A stretch of DNA of 64,000 nucleotides from Sulfotelmatobacter sp049792875 (GCA_049792875.1 JBARBI010000332.1:17079-81078), one strand, 5' to 3'. Shown: positions 8,561-17,679, numbered from the stretch's first letter. The notes: generated from the sequence alone by a model not told the origin. Numbers and translations are program-made.

Positions 8561-9766
8561 ATGACAGTTGCGACAGAAACCCACGTTGGCGAAGCGGGCC
8601 ACTCGGGCACAGAGATCCGCTCCGATCTCCAGGTTCGCATCGAACCCCGCGAACGCGGCGGCATCGAGGTTGACCTCGAGTCACGGGTCAAGCCCTACTA
8701 CGGCGACTCGATCCGCCGGCAGGCCGAAGAAGTGCTTGAGGCCCTCGGCATGCGGCACGCCCAGGTGCAGATCCACGATGAGGGTGCATTGCCCTTCGTG
8801 ATTGCCGCGCGCATCGAAGCCGCAGTCCGGCGGGCGGGGTCGGGCGTGGGCACCCGCGTCCTTCCAGGGAAAACCGCGCTGCCGGAGCCTTCTCCGCGCG
8901 ATCGGGTACGGCGGTCACGGCTCTACCTTCCGGGCAGCGAGCCCAAGTATTTCGTCAACGCCGCCCTGCACGGGCCTGATGCCATCATCCTCGACCTGGA
9001 AGACTCGGTACACGCTAGCGAGAAAGACGCAGCGCGCCTGCTGGTACGCAACGCACTACGGGCCGTCGACTTTCTGCAATGCGAACGTATGGTGCGCATC
9101 AACCCACTGCCGCTCGGACTGGAAGATCTCAACGAAATCGTCCCCGAATCTCCAGACCTGATCTTGATTCCCAAGGTTGAGAGCTCGAGTCAGATCGTCG
9201 AGGTCAGTCAGCATATTAAGCAAATCAAAGCGGACTATGGCATCACTCGCCCGATCTGGATCATGCCGATTCTCGAGTCGGCGCTCGGCATCGAGAACGC
9301 TTTTGCCATCGCCGGAGCGAGCGAAAAAATCGTCGCCCTTACCATCGGCCTGGAAGACTACACAGCCGACCTAGGAGTGGTGAAGACCTCAGGCGGCGTC
9401 GAGTCGCTCTACGCGCGGCAGTGTGTTGTGAATGCGGCGCATGCAACTGGCGTACAGGCTATCGATTCGGTCTATAGCGACGTTGGCGACATGGAAGGGC
9501 TGCGCACCTGGGGTCTAAACTCCCGCGCTCTCGGTTTCGAAGGCATGGGCTGCGTTCACCCGCTACAGATTGCGGTAATTCACGAAGCGTTCGCTCCCAC
9601 GGCCGCGGAAATCGAACGGGCGCGCAAGATCGTTGCAGCCTACAGCGAGGCCCAGGAGAAGCACCTGGGAGTCGTGAGCCTGGGCTCGAAGATGATCGAC
9701 CCACCGGTCGTGCAGCGGGCCCTGAAGCTGATGGCGCGCGCACGGGCCATGGGACTGGTTGAGTAA
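8561..9766 (+). CDS. citE: Citrate lyase gamma-beta fusion (CitD acyl-carrier domain + CitE lyase)
   Basis: 401 residues from ATG 8561. Residues about 14-95 are a CitD acyl-carrier domain (SGTEIRSDLQVRIEP ... GALPFVIAARIEAA). Residues from about 118 are a CitE/HpcH lyase barrel with RLYLPGSEPKYFVNAA, ILDLEDSVHASEKDAAR and a GMGCVHPLQ loop. In separate CitD proteins the cofactor-bearing serine sits in GTLES(S/G)D. Here that position reads R20, followed by S21-D22, so the modified serine may be shifted by one. CitE cleaves citryl-ACP to acetyl-ACP and oxaloacetate, and relatives cleave citramalyl thioesters. It pairs with the CitF gene downstream. Confidence 0.8.
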   Translation: MTVATETHVGEAGHSGTEIRSDLQVRIEPRERGGIEVDLESRVKPYYGDSIRRQAEEVLEALGMRHAQVQIHDEGALPFVIAARIEAAVRRAGSGVGTRVLPGKTALPEPSPRDRVRRSRLYLPGSEPKYFVNAALHGPDAIILDLEDSVHASEKDAARLLVRNALRAVDFLQCERMVRINPLPLGLEDLNEIVPESPDLILIPKVESSSQIVEVSQHIKQIKADYGITRPIWIMPILESALGIENAFAIAGASEKIVALTIGLEDYTADLGVVKTSGGVESLYARQCVVNAAHATGVQAIDSVYSDVGDMEGLRTWGLNSRALGFEGMGCVHPLQIAVIHEAFAPTAAEIERARKIVAAYSEAQEKHLGVVSLGSKMIDPPVVQRALKLMARARAMGLVE

Positions 9767-9820
9767 AGATTTGAGCCGAACACTCGATGCGGTTTTGAGC
9801 AGTTCGTCGTAGGGGGGCTG

Positions 9821-11395
9821 ATGACAGTCCTGGAAAAAGCTGAGTTGGTTACGAACGCAGTGGGGCGCAGAGTCCCTGAGACAGTTAACGGACGCCCGCA
9901 GGTCCCCTACATGGGCGTCGGCAGGTACCGGCCGGGCAATGGCAAGGCCTCGCCGGCCGTTCGTACCGCGGCAGATTACCCCACAAATGGCGACAAACGC
10001 GTTCCTGATCTCGAGACCGCGCTGCGAAAGTGCGGCCTGCATGATGGCATGGTCGTGTCCTCGCATCATCATCTTCGCGACGGCGACCGCGTCGCGTTGA
10101 TGGCGCTCGATGTCGCAGCCCGAACCGGGGTCAAAGACTTGATGTGGTTCCCCAGTGCGTCATTTCCGTCGCAGAAAGGCGCGATTGACCTGATGGAGGC
10201 GGGAGTCATCGACCATATAGAGGGCAGCATGAACGGGCCGCTGGGCGATTACTGCACGCAAGGCCGTATGCGCGGCGTGGGCGTGCTGCGCTCACACGGT
10301 GGGCGTTGGCAGGCCATTCAGGATGGCGAAGTGCCCATTGATATCGCGGTGATCGCCGCGCCAACCGCTGACGCCTTCGGCAACTGCGATGGCTCCCACG
10401 GCAAATCTGCTTGCGGTTCCCTTGGTTTTGCGCTGGCCGACTCGATTTACGCTGACCACGTCATCGTGGTCACCGACAACCTGGTTCCGTTCCCATGCGT
10501 GCCGTGGCAAATCCAGGGCAATAACGTGGATTACGTTGTCGAGGTCGACTCCATCGGCGATCCATCGAGGATCGTCTCTGGCACAACCCAGATCACACGC
10601 TCGCCCGACCGCCTGCGCATCGCCGAATTCGTCGCGCGTTTTCTGCGCGATGCCGGAATCATGCGCAACGGTTTTTCCTTTCAGGCGGGCGCGGGCGGAA
10701 TCGCGCTGGCATTCGTCAGCTGCCTCAAGCAAATGATGAAGCAGGCTGGCGTGAAGGCCCGGTTCGTGCGCGGCGGATCGACCAAGTACCTGGTCGAATT
10801 ACTCGAAGAAGGACTTACCGAGTACATTCTCGATGGGCAGACATTCGACCTCGATGGCGTGCGCTCCCTGGCAAGCCACCCGCGTCACGTTGCAACTTCG
10901 CCATTCACTTCCTACAACTACCATGGCAAGGGTAATTTCGCGTCTATGGTCGATGCCGTTGTTCTTGGCGCGACCGAAGTGGACATGAACTTCAATGCCA
11001 ACGTGGTCACGCATTCCGACGGACGCCTACTGCACGGCATCGGCGGATGGCAGAATTGCCTCGCTGCCCGATGCACGATCCTGGCCGTGCCTTCCTTCCG
11101 CGACCGCATTCCCGTGCTTGTCGACGAGGTGACGACGTTGTGTGGTCCGGGGGAGTTGATCGACGTAGTCGTGACCGAACGCGGCATCGCCATCAACCCG
11201 CGGCGTCAGGACCTTCTCGATGCGGTCAAAGGGGCAAAGCTCCCGATCCGTCCGCTGCGAGAAATCAAAGAGGAAGTCGAGCGCATTTGCGGAGGAAAAC
11301 CCCAGCGATCGAAGCGCGGCAATCGTCCCGTGGCGATCGTTAAATGGGTGGATGGGACAGTGCTCGACACAGTCTGGCAGGTCCCTCAGGGCTGA
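9821..11395 (+). CDS. citF: Citrate lyase alpha subunit
   Basis: 524 residues, matching CitF length. The CoA-transferase-family fold is recognisable from GLHDGMVVSSHHHLRDGD near the N terminus, the glycine-rich RFVRGGSTKYLVELLEEG, and the C-terminal VVTERGIAINPRRQDL. CitF swaps the acetyl group on the acyl carrier for citrate, giving citryl-ACP. The start ATG at 9821 is preceded by AGGGGGG. No citC, citX or citG genes, which would be needed to make and load the prosthetic group, occur in the window. They must lie elsewhere, or the enzyme works with free CoA esters. Confidence 0.85.
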   Translation: MTVLEKAELVTNAVGRRVPETVNGRPQVPYMGVGRYRPGNGKASPAVRTAADYPTNGDKRVPDLETALRKCGLHDGMVVSSHHHLRDGDRVALMALDVAARTGVKDLMWFPSASFPSQKGAIDLMEAGVIDHIEGSMNGPLGDYCTQGRMRGVGVLRSHGGRWQAIQDGEVPIDIAVIAAPTADAFGNCDGSHGKSACGSLGFALADSIYADHVIVVTDNLVPFPCVPWQIQGNNVDYVVEVDSIGDPSRIVSGTTQITRSPDRLRIAEFVARFLRDAGIMRNGFSFQAGAGGIALAFVSCLKQMMKQAGVKARFVRGGSTKYLVELLEEGLTEYILDGQTFDLDGVRSLASHPRHVATSPFTSYNYHGKGNFASMVDAVVLGATEVDMNFNANVVTHSDGRLLHGIGGWQNCLAARCTILAVPSFRDRIPVLVDEVTTLCGPGELIDVVVTERGIAINPRRQDLLDAVKGAKLPIRPLREIKEEVERICGGKPQRSKRGNRPVAIVKWVDGTVLDTVWQVPQG

Positions 11396-11416
11396 CGCCG
11401 TGCAGACTGAAGTCCG

Positions 11417-13204
11417 CTAGGCGGGAAACTCCCAGCCCTCGTCCTTCATCTTCTGATTCGTCCAGCGCTGGAGTTCTTCGAAAAGGGCAGGTTCGATCAC
11501 GGCAAAGCGGATGCCGACCCGGCCCTCGTCGCCGACCCACATCAGGCGGGCTTTGGCCTTAAAGAAGATTTCGCTGTCGGGCAGTACGAAGCTTACGTCG
11601 AGCAGCCCCGCAAAACGCAGTGGCTCCTTGAGTCCGTCGAGGCCCATGCCGCCGGTGCTCAGGTTGACTCCCTGCACGCGGATCTCCTCCCCTTGAGAAC
11701 TCTTGATGGTGACGTCAGTCTGTACGCGCGCGCGGAAAAATTTCTGTTGCTCGTTGCTGATGAAGCCAAAGGAGGCAACCGTCTCTCCCGGAGCAAAGCT
11801 AATGTTGTATTCCTTGAGCTTGCGGCTGAGAGTACGGCGGGAGATGCCGAGCTGCTCGGCGGCCAGAGTCCGCTGTCCGCCGGTGCGCTCCAGGGCTTTG
11901 ATGATCATCTGCTCCTCCATGCTGTCGAGATTGCTGACCGGCAGGGAGGCGGTTTGACGCAGTGCGGCTGGTTCTCCAGTGAGCGCGGCGCTGAGTCGCG
12001 AGAAATCGATTTCCGGGCCGGAGGATTCCATCGCCATTTTAGCGACCAGGTTGCGCAGTTCACGAATGTTACCCGGCCAGGGATGCGACAGGAGCGCGGA
12101 GATGGCTTGCGCTGAAAAATTCTTACTCGGCGCCTTCAAGCGCAAGAAATGTTCGGCGAGGGCCACAACGTCCTCGGGGCGCTCCCGGAGCGCAGGCACG
12201 CGGAGTTGAAATTGCCCGAGGCGGTGAAAGAGGTCCTGCCGAAAACGGCCGTCCCGGACCGCCGCTTCGAGATCCTGGTTGGTGGCGGCGACAATGCGCA
12301 CATCAACTTTGATCTTGCGGTGGCCGCCGAGACGGTAGAACGGCTGGCCATCGAGCACGCGCAACAGTTTCACTTGAGTCTGCAGCTGCAGTTCACCGAT
12401 CTCGTCGAGAAAAAGAGTGCCCTTGTCGGCCAGTTCGAACAGACCGGGCTTGGAGGCATCGGCACCGCTGAACGCACCTTTTTCATATCCAAATAGTTCG
12501 CTTTCCACAAGGTTCTCAGGAAGCGCGGCGCAGTTGATGTCGACCCAGGGCCGGCCACGGCGATGAGAAGATTCGTGAATGGTGCGCGCGATGAGTTCCT
12601 TGCCCGTTCCGGTCTCGCCGGTAATCAAGACCGTTTCTGTGTGGCCCGCTACGCGGTCGACCACTTCCATGAACCGGTGCATCACGGGGCTGGCTAGAAT
12701 GAAATGGGTGCCATCGACTCTCCGGGAAATCACGCCGGGTGCGGGAGAAGTGGAGGTGTCGCCCGGTGAACCAGCTCTATTGGCGACCCCATTGCCTTCC
12801 AGCGGCATGACTACAGCGATCATGGACGCCGGGGTAGAGCCAAGAATCGTGGCCGAAAACCGCACCGGAAAACTCGGCCCAACCTTGGGTCGAGCAAACA
12901 AGCGGCAGTGATAATCCCCTGGTGTCGAAGCGGCCAACAGAATCGATCTCCGCAACAGGGAGCGATCTTCCTCACCTGGTTTTTCGGCCTGAGCGAAGAG
13001 CGCAGAAAAGTCGCGCCCCACAAGTTCCTGAGCCGAGTATCCGAGGATCCTGGTAAACGCAGCGTTGCACGCGGTGAAGTCTCCCTGCAGATCGGTGGAG
13101 AAAACAGCCATCTGGGGCGGAGAAGACGCCGCATTCTCGCCGTGATTGGCGATTGCGCTGGTCAGCGGATCGTGCTGTTCCGAACTGCGGGACGGAATCG
13201 GCAT
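11417..13204 (-). CDS. Sigma54-dependent activator: PAS - AAA+ - Fis HTH - PilZ
   Basis: 595 residues. A PAS domain occupies about 30-135. The AAA+ domain at about 168-395 has Walker A GETGTGKE (196-203), GAFSGA (243-248, the sigma54-contact loop with S for the usual T) and Walker B TLFLDEIGE. The Fis-type HTH is at 446-466. A PilZ domain follows at about 487-585 and retains N-x-S-x-x-G as NLSTGG (514-519), but the preceding arginine motif reads RAR instead of RxxxR. PilZ after the DNA-binding domain is unusual. Transcription converges on citF with a 21-bp gap, so it need not regulate that cluster. I found no good -24/-12 site upstream of the HD-domain gene. Confidence 0.85.
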   Translation of the reverse strand: MPIPSRSSEQHDPLTSAIANHGENAASSPPQMAVFSTDLQGDFTACNAAFTRILGYSAQELVGRDFSALFAQAEKPGEEDRSLLRRSILLAASTPGDYHCRLFARPKVGPSFPVRFSATILGSTPASMIAVVMPLEGNGVANRAGSPGDTSTSPAPGVISRRVDGTHFILASPVMHRFMEVVDRVAGHTETVLITGETGTGKELIARTIHESSHRRGRPWVDINCAALPENLVESELFGYEKGAFSGADASKPGLFELADKGTLFLDEIGELQLQTQVKLLRVLDGQPFYRLGGHRKIKVDVRIVAATNQDLEAAVRDGRFRQDLFHRLGQFQLRVPALRERPEDVVALAEHFLRLKAPSKNFSAQAISALLSHPWPGNIRELRNLVAKMAMESSGPEIDFSRLSAALTGEPAALRQTASLPVSNLDSMEEQMIIKALERTGGQRTLAAEQLGISRRTLSRKLKEYNISFAPGETVASFGFISNEQQKFFRARVQTDVTIKSSQGEEIRVQGVNLSTGGMGLDGLKEPLRFAGLLDVSFVLPDSEIFFKAKARLMWVGDEGRVGIRFAVIEPALFEELQRWTNQKMKDEGWEFPA

Positions 13205-13260
13205 ATGTGGGAGTTTGGGGATGATGGTGACACAGGCAGGTCGATTCGGCCGAGAGGCGT

Positions 13261-13313
13261 GTTACGCAAGACGTAACGAAGGTAATAGGCCTCCGGCGGT
13301 TACCTCAGTAACC
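13261..13313. promoter_or_regulatory. Two GTTAC...GTAAC inverted repeats between divergent regulator and HD-GYP genes
   Basis: GTTACG (13261-13266) and CGTAAC (13272-13277) form one perfect inverted repeat. GGTTAC (13298-13303) and GTAACC (13308-13313) form a second. Both use GTTAC/GTAAC arms and lie in the 290-bp divergent region between the sigma54 activator and the HD-GYP gene, where an operator would be expected. Spacing differs (7 and 4 bp between the arms), so a shared binding protein is only a suggestion. Confidence 0.35.
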
Positions 13314-13495
13314 TTTAGAACCCCCAATCCTTGCAATACGATTCGGCAAGGCTCGAACCGGGAGAGATGTCTTCCACAAGGGCCGAGCGCGGGCCGAGGC
13401 CCGCGCAGCAAGTTCGTGTGTGTGCGCGAGGATGGAGGGACGTCCTCGGGACAGCGCGTTTCGCGGTCGGGAAAGGCCGCTGCAGTAGGGTGTCG

Positions 13496-15967
13496 ATGGA
13501 ACCTGAGACAGGATTATCGGTCCAGACGAAGGCATTCGTCGGCATCACCGCGTCGTTAGGCGTGGTGGTGCTCGGCGAGGCCTTGCTTCACTGGCAATCG
13601 CAAGACCTGATGCGATTCGCGTGCTACCTGGCCGTGGCAGTGTTGGCATCGGGATTGAAGGTGCAATTGCCCGGGATCGACGGCACGATGTCGGTGAATT
13701 TCCTGTTCATCCTGCTGGGCGTGCTGGAGCTGAGCCTCCCCGAGACCCTGCTGATCGGCTGCACGGCGAGCCTGGTGCAGAGTGTGTGGCAGGCGCGCAA
13801 GCGGCTGGATCCAATCAAAGTTCTGTTCAACGTCGCGGGCATGATGGCCAATGCCAGCGCTCTTACTTACCTGAGCTATCACTGGCTGGTGGCGAGGTTC
13901 GGAGCAAGCAAGCCCATTCTCCTGATGGTCGCGGCGCTGGTGTTCTTCTTCGCCAATACGCTGCCAATCTCGATTGTCATTGCACTCACTGAGGGGAAAT
14001 CGAGCCGCAAAGTTTGGTCCGAGTGCTACTTCTGGTCGTTCCCCTATTACCTCGTAGGAGCGGCGGCCGTCGGACTTGTCGGCATCGTGAACCGGTCGGC
14101 AGGTTGGGAAACGTCGCTGCTCGTGCTGCCGCTGATCTATTGGGTCTATCGATCCTACCGGCTGTATCTGGGCCGCCTGGAGGCGGAGAAAGAGCGCGTC
14201 GAAATCGAAAAGCGCCACGTGGAGCAAATTGCCTCGCTCAACATGCGGACCATCGAGGCCCTGGCTCTGGCCATCGAGGCCAAGGATCATACGACGCATA
14301 CGCATCTGCAGCGCGTTCGAACCTATGCCGTGGCGGTGGCGACCGAGTTGCATCTGCCGGAGCCCGAGATTGAAGCGCTGCGGGCGGCCGCCCTGTTGCA
14401 TGACATCGGCAAGCTGGCCGTCCCGGAACAAATCATCAACAAGCCGGGAAAACTCACGCCCGAAGAGTTCGAGAAGATGAAGGTGCACCCTCTGGTAGGA
14501 GCTGAGATTCTCGAACGAGTAGCGTTTCCCTATCCCGTGGCGCCGATTGTCCGGTCGCACCACGAGCGCTGGGACGGAACCGGATATCCGGAAGGATTGA
14601 GCGGGCAGCAAATTCCTGTCGGTGCGCGCATCCTGGCAGCGGTGGATTGTCTGGACGCGCTGGCTTCCCACCGTCAGTACCGACAAGCGCTGCCTCTGGG
14701 CGAGGCGATGGCGAAAGTCAAGGAGAAGGCGGGTACGTGGTTCGATCCACAAGTGGTGGAGATTCTTGCCAGCCGTTACGTGGAGTTGGAACGGATGGCG
14801 CAGATGTCGGAGGAAACGGCCGGTCTGCACGGGCTCTCCAAGGCGGTGCGCGTGGAGCGAGGCCTGGCGCCCGCAACGGGATTCGAACGATCCGATCCCT
14901 CACACGGTTCGGGGGAGAACGCGGATTTCTTGACGTCGATTGCTTCCGCACGGCAGGAAGCGCAGACCATGTTCGAACTGAGCCAGGATCTGGGCGTGTC
15001 GCTGAGTTTGAGCGAGACGCTGTCGGTGCTTTCGATGCGGCTGCGGCGGATGATTCCGTATGACTCGATCGCAGTGTTCGTGAACCGCAATGGATGGTTG
15101 CTGCCGGAGTTGGTCAGCGGTGAGAACTTCCGCATGTTGTCATCGCTCAAAATCCGCGTGGGCGAGGGCTTGTGCGGATGGGTCGCGGCCAACTGCAAGC
15201 CGATCGTGAACGGCAATCCCCAGGTTGAGGCGGGATATGTTGTCGATCCGGGGAAGCATACGACGCTCCAATCAGCGCTCGTGGTGCCTCTCGAAGGCCT
15301 GAATGGTGTGGTTGGCGTGCTGGCCATGTATCAAACCAATCGCGATGCCTTCACCCCCGATCATTTGAGAATTTTGCTGGCCGTGGCCTCAAAAGTCGCA
15401 CTGTCGGTCGAGAACGCTCTGAAGTATCAGCAGGCCGAAAGTTCGGCCACCACCGACTATCTGACTGGTCTGCCGAATGCCCGCTCGTTGTTTGTGCATT
15501 TGGCGCAGGAAGTTGCGCGCTGCCGGCGCATGAAGACATCACTGGCGGTGCTGGTGTGCGATATCGACGGGTTCAAGCAGATCAACGATTCCTTCGGGCA
15601 CCTGGAGGGCGACAAACTGTTGCGCGAATTTACGACGCGACTCAAGGACGTCTGCCGCGGCTACGATTATGTGGCGCGCATGGGCGGAGACGAATTTGTA
15701 ATCACCGCTCCCGGACTGACCGCAGAAGCGGCAAAGGATAAAGCCGAGCGGCTGAACCAGGCAGCGATCGAATCGGGGCGGCACGTGTGCGGGCGCGACG
15801 TGATCACATTGAGCGTTGGGATGGCCTTCTGCCCGGAAGATGGATTCGATGTGGAGCGCCTGTTGGCCGAGGCCGACCGCCGGATGTACTCCATGAAGCA
15901 ACACCATCATGCGATCTTCGTCGCCCGCGAGCAGGACAACAAGACATTCGGAGCAAAGGCAACCTAG
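13496..15967 (+). CDS. Membrane HD-GYP + GAF + GGDEF bifunctional cyclic-di-GMP protein
   Basis: 823 residues from ATG 13496 (AGGG just upstream). An N-terminal multi-helix membrane domain (about 1-220) contains LPGIDGTMSVN. The HD-GYP phosphodiesterase domain has LLHDIGK (H302, D303) and HHERWDGTGYP (355-365), both intact. A GAF domain spans about 480-640. The C-terminal GGDEF cyclase has GGDEF at 730-734, intact, with RGYD upstream as an RxxD inhibitory site. Both synthesis and breakdown of c-di-GMP are therefore possible. An open extension upstream to 13331 lacks domain content. The dppB-like gene begins 13 bp after the stop, so the two probably share a transcript. Confidence 0.88.
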   Translation: MEPETGLSVQTKAFVGITASLGVVVLGEALLHWQSQDLMRFACYLAVAVLASGLKVQLPGIDGTMSVNFLFILLGVLELSLPETLLIGCTASLVQSVWQARKRLDPIKVLFNVAGMMANASALTYLSYHWLVARFGASKPILLMVAALVFFFANTLPISIVIALTEGKSSRKVWSECYFWSFPYYLVGAAAVGLVGIVNRSAGWETSLLVLPLIYWVYRSYRLYLGRLEAEKERVEIEKRHVEQIASLNMRTIEALALAIEAKDHTTHTHLQRVRTYAVAVATELHLPEPEIEALRAAALLHDIGKLAVPEQIINKPGKLTPEEFEKMKVHPLVGAEILERVAFPYPVAPIVRSHHERWDGTGYPEGLSGQQIPVGARILAAVDCLDALASHRQYRQALPLGEAMAKVKEKAGTWFDPQVVEILASRYVELERMAQMSEETAGLHGLSKAVRVERGLAPATGFERSDPSHGSGENADFLTSIASARQEAQTMFELSQDLGVSLSLSETLSVLSMRLRRMIPYDSIAVFVNRNGWLLPELVSGENFRMLSSLKIRVGEGLCGWVAANCKPIVNGNPQVEAGYVVDPGKHTTLQSALVVPLEGLNGVVGVLAMYQTNRDAFTPDHLRILLAVASKVALSVENALKYQQAESSATTDYLTGLPNARSLFVHLAQEVARCRRMKTSLAVLVCDIDGFKQINDSFGHLEGDKLLREFTTRLKDVCRGYDYVARMGGDEFVITAPGLTAEAAKDKAERLNQAAIESGRHVCGRDVITLSVGMAFCPEDGFDVERLLAEADRRMYSMKQHHHAIFVAREQDNKTFGAKAT

Positions 15968-15980
15968 GAGACCTTGGACC

Positions 15981-16847
15981 ATGCTGGGGCGGAAAATTGC
16001 GCGGCATGGAATCGCCATTGTCGCTACTGTTCTGGTGGGAGGCTTCCTCTCGGCGGCGCTAGTTCGGCTGGCGCCCGGACTGGATGCGGATGAAGCACAG
16101 CTGGATCCTCATCTGAATTCAGAAAGTGTTCAGGCACTCCGCCAGTCGCGCCTGGAACAGCACAACATTTTCCGTTTCTATTCTCATTCCTTACAACGTG
16201 CGGCCCATGGAGACCTGGGAACGTCGATGTCGCTGGGCCAGCCGGTGAGTGCACTACTGCGGGAGAGGGCTCCCTTGACTCTGCGACTGGTGGGGATCGG
16301 GCTGCTCCTGAGTTGGGCGCTGGCGATGGCTCTGGCACTCAGCGCGGCCTGGCTGCGGGCATCGGCGTATGACGCGTTGACTACGGCGATCAGCGGAACA
16401 TTTCTTTGTATTCCAGCAGCGGTGCTGGCGCTGCTGTCGGTGCTGTGGAACGTGCCGGGAGCGCTGGCGATCGGCCTGATTGTGTTTCCGAAGGTGTATC
16501 GGTATGCGCGCAATATGCTGGCCAAGGCTTATTCCCTGCCCCACATCATCACGGCACGGGCCAAGGGGCTGAGCGAGTTGCGGATTTTGTTCTGGCATGT
16601 CGTTCCGGTTGCCGGGCCACAGTTGCTGGCGGTGGCCGGAGTTTCGGTGAGCATTGCAGTGGGAGCCGCCATCCCGGTCGAAGCGCTCTGCGGGCTGGCC
16701 GGAGTCGGGCAATTAGCTTGGCAGGCGGCGCTGGCACGCGATCTCCCCTTGCTCACGAATCTGACGATCCTGGTGACGCTGGTAACCTTGCTGGCCAATT
16801 CCGGGGCCGATGTAATCGGGCATATGCTTCGAGGTCAGCAAGCATGA
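15981..16847 (+). CDS. Peptide/nickel ABC transporter permease, DppB-like
   Basis: 288 residues. Start ATG 15981 follows CTAGGAG (15964-15970). There is one N-terminal membrane helix, then a periplasmic loop with QHNIFRFYSHSLQRAAHGDLG, the hallmark of DppB/OppB (GDLGTS). A BPD_transp_1 core follows with the ATPase-contact loop ITARAKGLSELRILFWHVV. It forms half of the inner-membrane channel with the next gene, whose ATG overlaps this stop. Confidence 0.87.
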   Translation: MLGRKIARHGIAIVATVLVGGFLSAALVRLAPGLDADEAQLDPHLNSESVQALRQSRLEQHNIFRFYSHSLQRAAHGDLGTSMSLGQPVSALLRERAPLTLRLVGIGLLLSWALAMALALSAAWLRASAYDALTTAISGTFLCIPAAVLALLSVLWNVPGALAIGLIVFPKVYRYARNMLAKAYSLPHIITARAKGLSELRILFWHVVPVAGPQLLAVAGVSVSIAVGAAIPVEALCGLAGVGQLAWQAALARDLPLLTNLTILVTLVTLLANSGADVIGHMLRGQQA

Positions 16848-17653
16848 CGCTCTGGCGCAAGCTGGCGTGTGCGGTCTTGCTGCTCGTCGTGGGCGTGTCG
16901 CTCGCCGCAAACTGGCTGGCGCCAGCCGGTTATGCGAAGCAGTATCGGGAGGCGGCTGGCGCGCCCCCATCGCGGGATCACTGGCTCGGCACCGATGAAA
17001 TTGGCCGCGACCGGTTTGCGCGCGTGCTGTATGGAACGCGCATTTCGCTGTTGCTGGCTCCGGCCGCAGCTCTGCTTTCAACTTTGATGGCCGCGTTCGT
17101 TGGCGGTTTGGCCGGATATTTAGGGGGAGCGTGGGCGGGCGCGGCTATGGCGGCGACAGATCTGTTTCTTTCCTTGCCGTGGCTGTTCTTGCTGATCACG
17201 GTTCGGGCAGTGATGCCGTTGAACGTGTCGCCTGTGGTTTCGGTTCTGGTGACGTTCTTGATGCTGGGCCTGCTGGGATGGACCAGCGCCGCCCGCGTGT
17301 TGTGCTCTACGGCAGGCTCGTTGAGGGACTCGGATTTTGTGCGGCAGGCGCGGGCTTCGGGAATCCGCGGCGTGCGTTTGTTCTGGATCCACGTGCTGCC
17401 GAATTTGAAGCCCGTGCTGTACGCGCAGTTTTGGATTTCGATTCCGGCGTTCATTTTGAGCGAAGCGAATCTGGGAATCCTGGGACTGGGTGTGGCCGAG
17501 CCGATGCCTTCGTGGGGAAGCTTGTTGAAGGAACTGGAAGGGCTGGTCTCGGTGGGCGAAGAGCCGTGGAAGTTTGTACCTCTGATCTTGCTGGTGGTGG
17601 TGGTGACATCGTTTCAGCTTGTGCTTTCGAGGCAGGAGGAGGCGTCCGCATGA
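16844..17653 (+). CDS. Peptide/nickel ABC transporter permease, DppC-like
   Basis: 269 residues. The start ATGA at 16844 overlaps the upstream stop. DppC features are HWLGTDEIGRDRFARVLYG after the first helix, the EAA loop FVRQARASGIRGVRLFWIHV, and the closing SEANLGILGLGVAEPMPSWG. It forms the heteromeric channel with the preceding permease. Translational coupling runs on into the binding-protein gene. Confidence 0.88.
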   Translation: MTLWRKLACAVLLLVVGVSLAANWLAPAGYAKQYREAAGAPPSRDHWLGTDEIGRDRFARVLYGTRISLLLAPAAALLSTLMAAFVGGLAGYLGGAWAGAAMAATDLFLSLPWLFLLITVRAVMPLNVSPVVSVLVTFLMLGLLGWTSAARVLCSTAGSLRDSDFVRQARASGIRGVRLFWIHVLPNLKPVLYAQFWISIPAFILSEANLGILGLGVAEPMPSWGSLLKELEGLVSVGEEPWKFVPLILLVVVVTSFQLVLSRQEEASA

Positions 17654-17679
17654 ACGGCCTCCAGGGAAGGTTCGCAGGA

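Noticed and set aside
13331..13495. Upstream extension of the HD-GYP protein
   Set aside because: Arg-rich residues with no homologous feature and overlap with possible regulatory repeats; ATG 13496 has AGGG upstream and the paralogue at 22360 starts at the equivalent place.
13556..14830. Long minus-strand open frame opposite the HD-GYP gene
   Set aside because: It is antisense to well-supported HD-GYP motifs, has Arg/His/Gln-rich composition typical of mirror frames in GC-rich DNA, and has no family motif.
17131..17679. Upstream extension of the peptide-binding protein frame
   Set aside because: It runs through the DppC gene in another frame. The signal peptide at 17680 gives a natural start.
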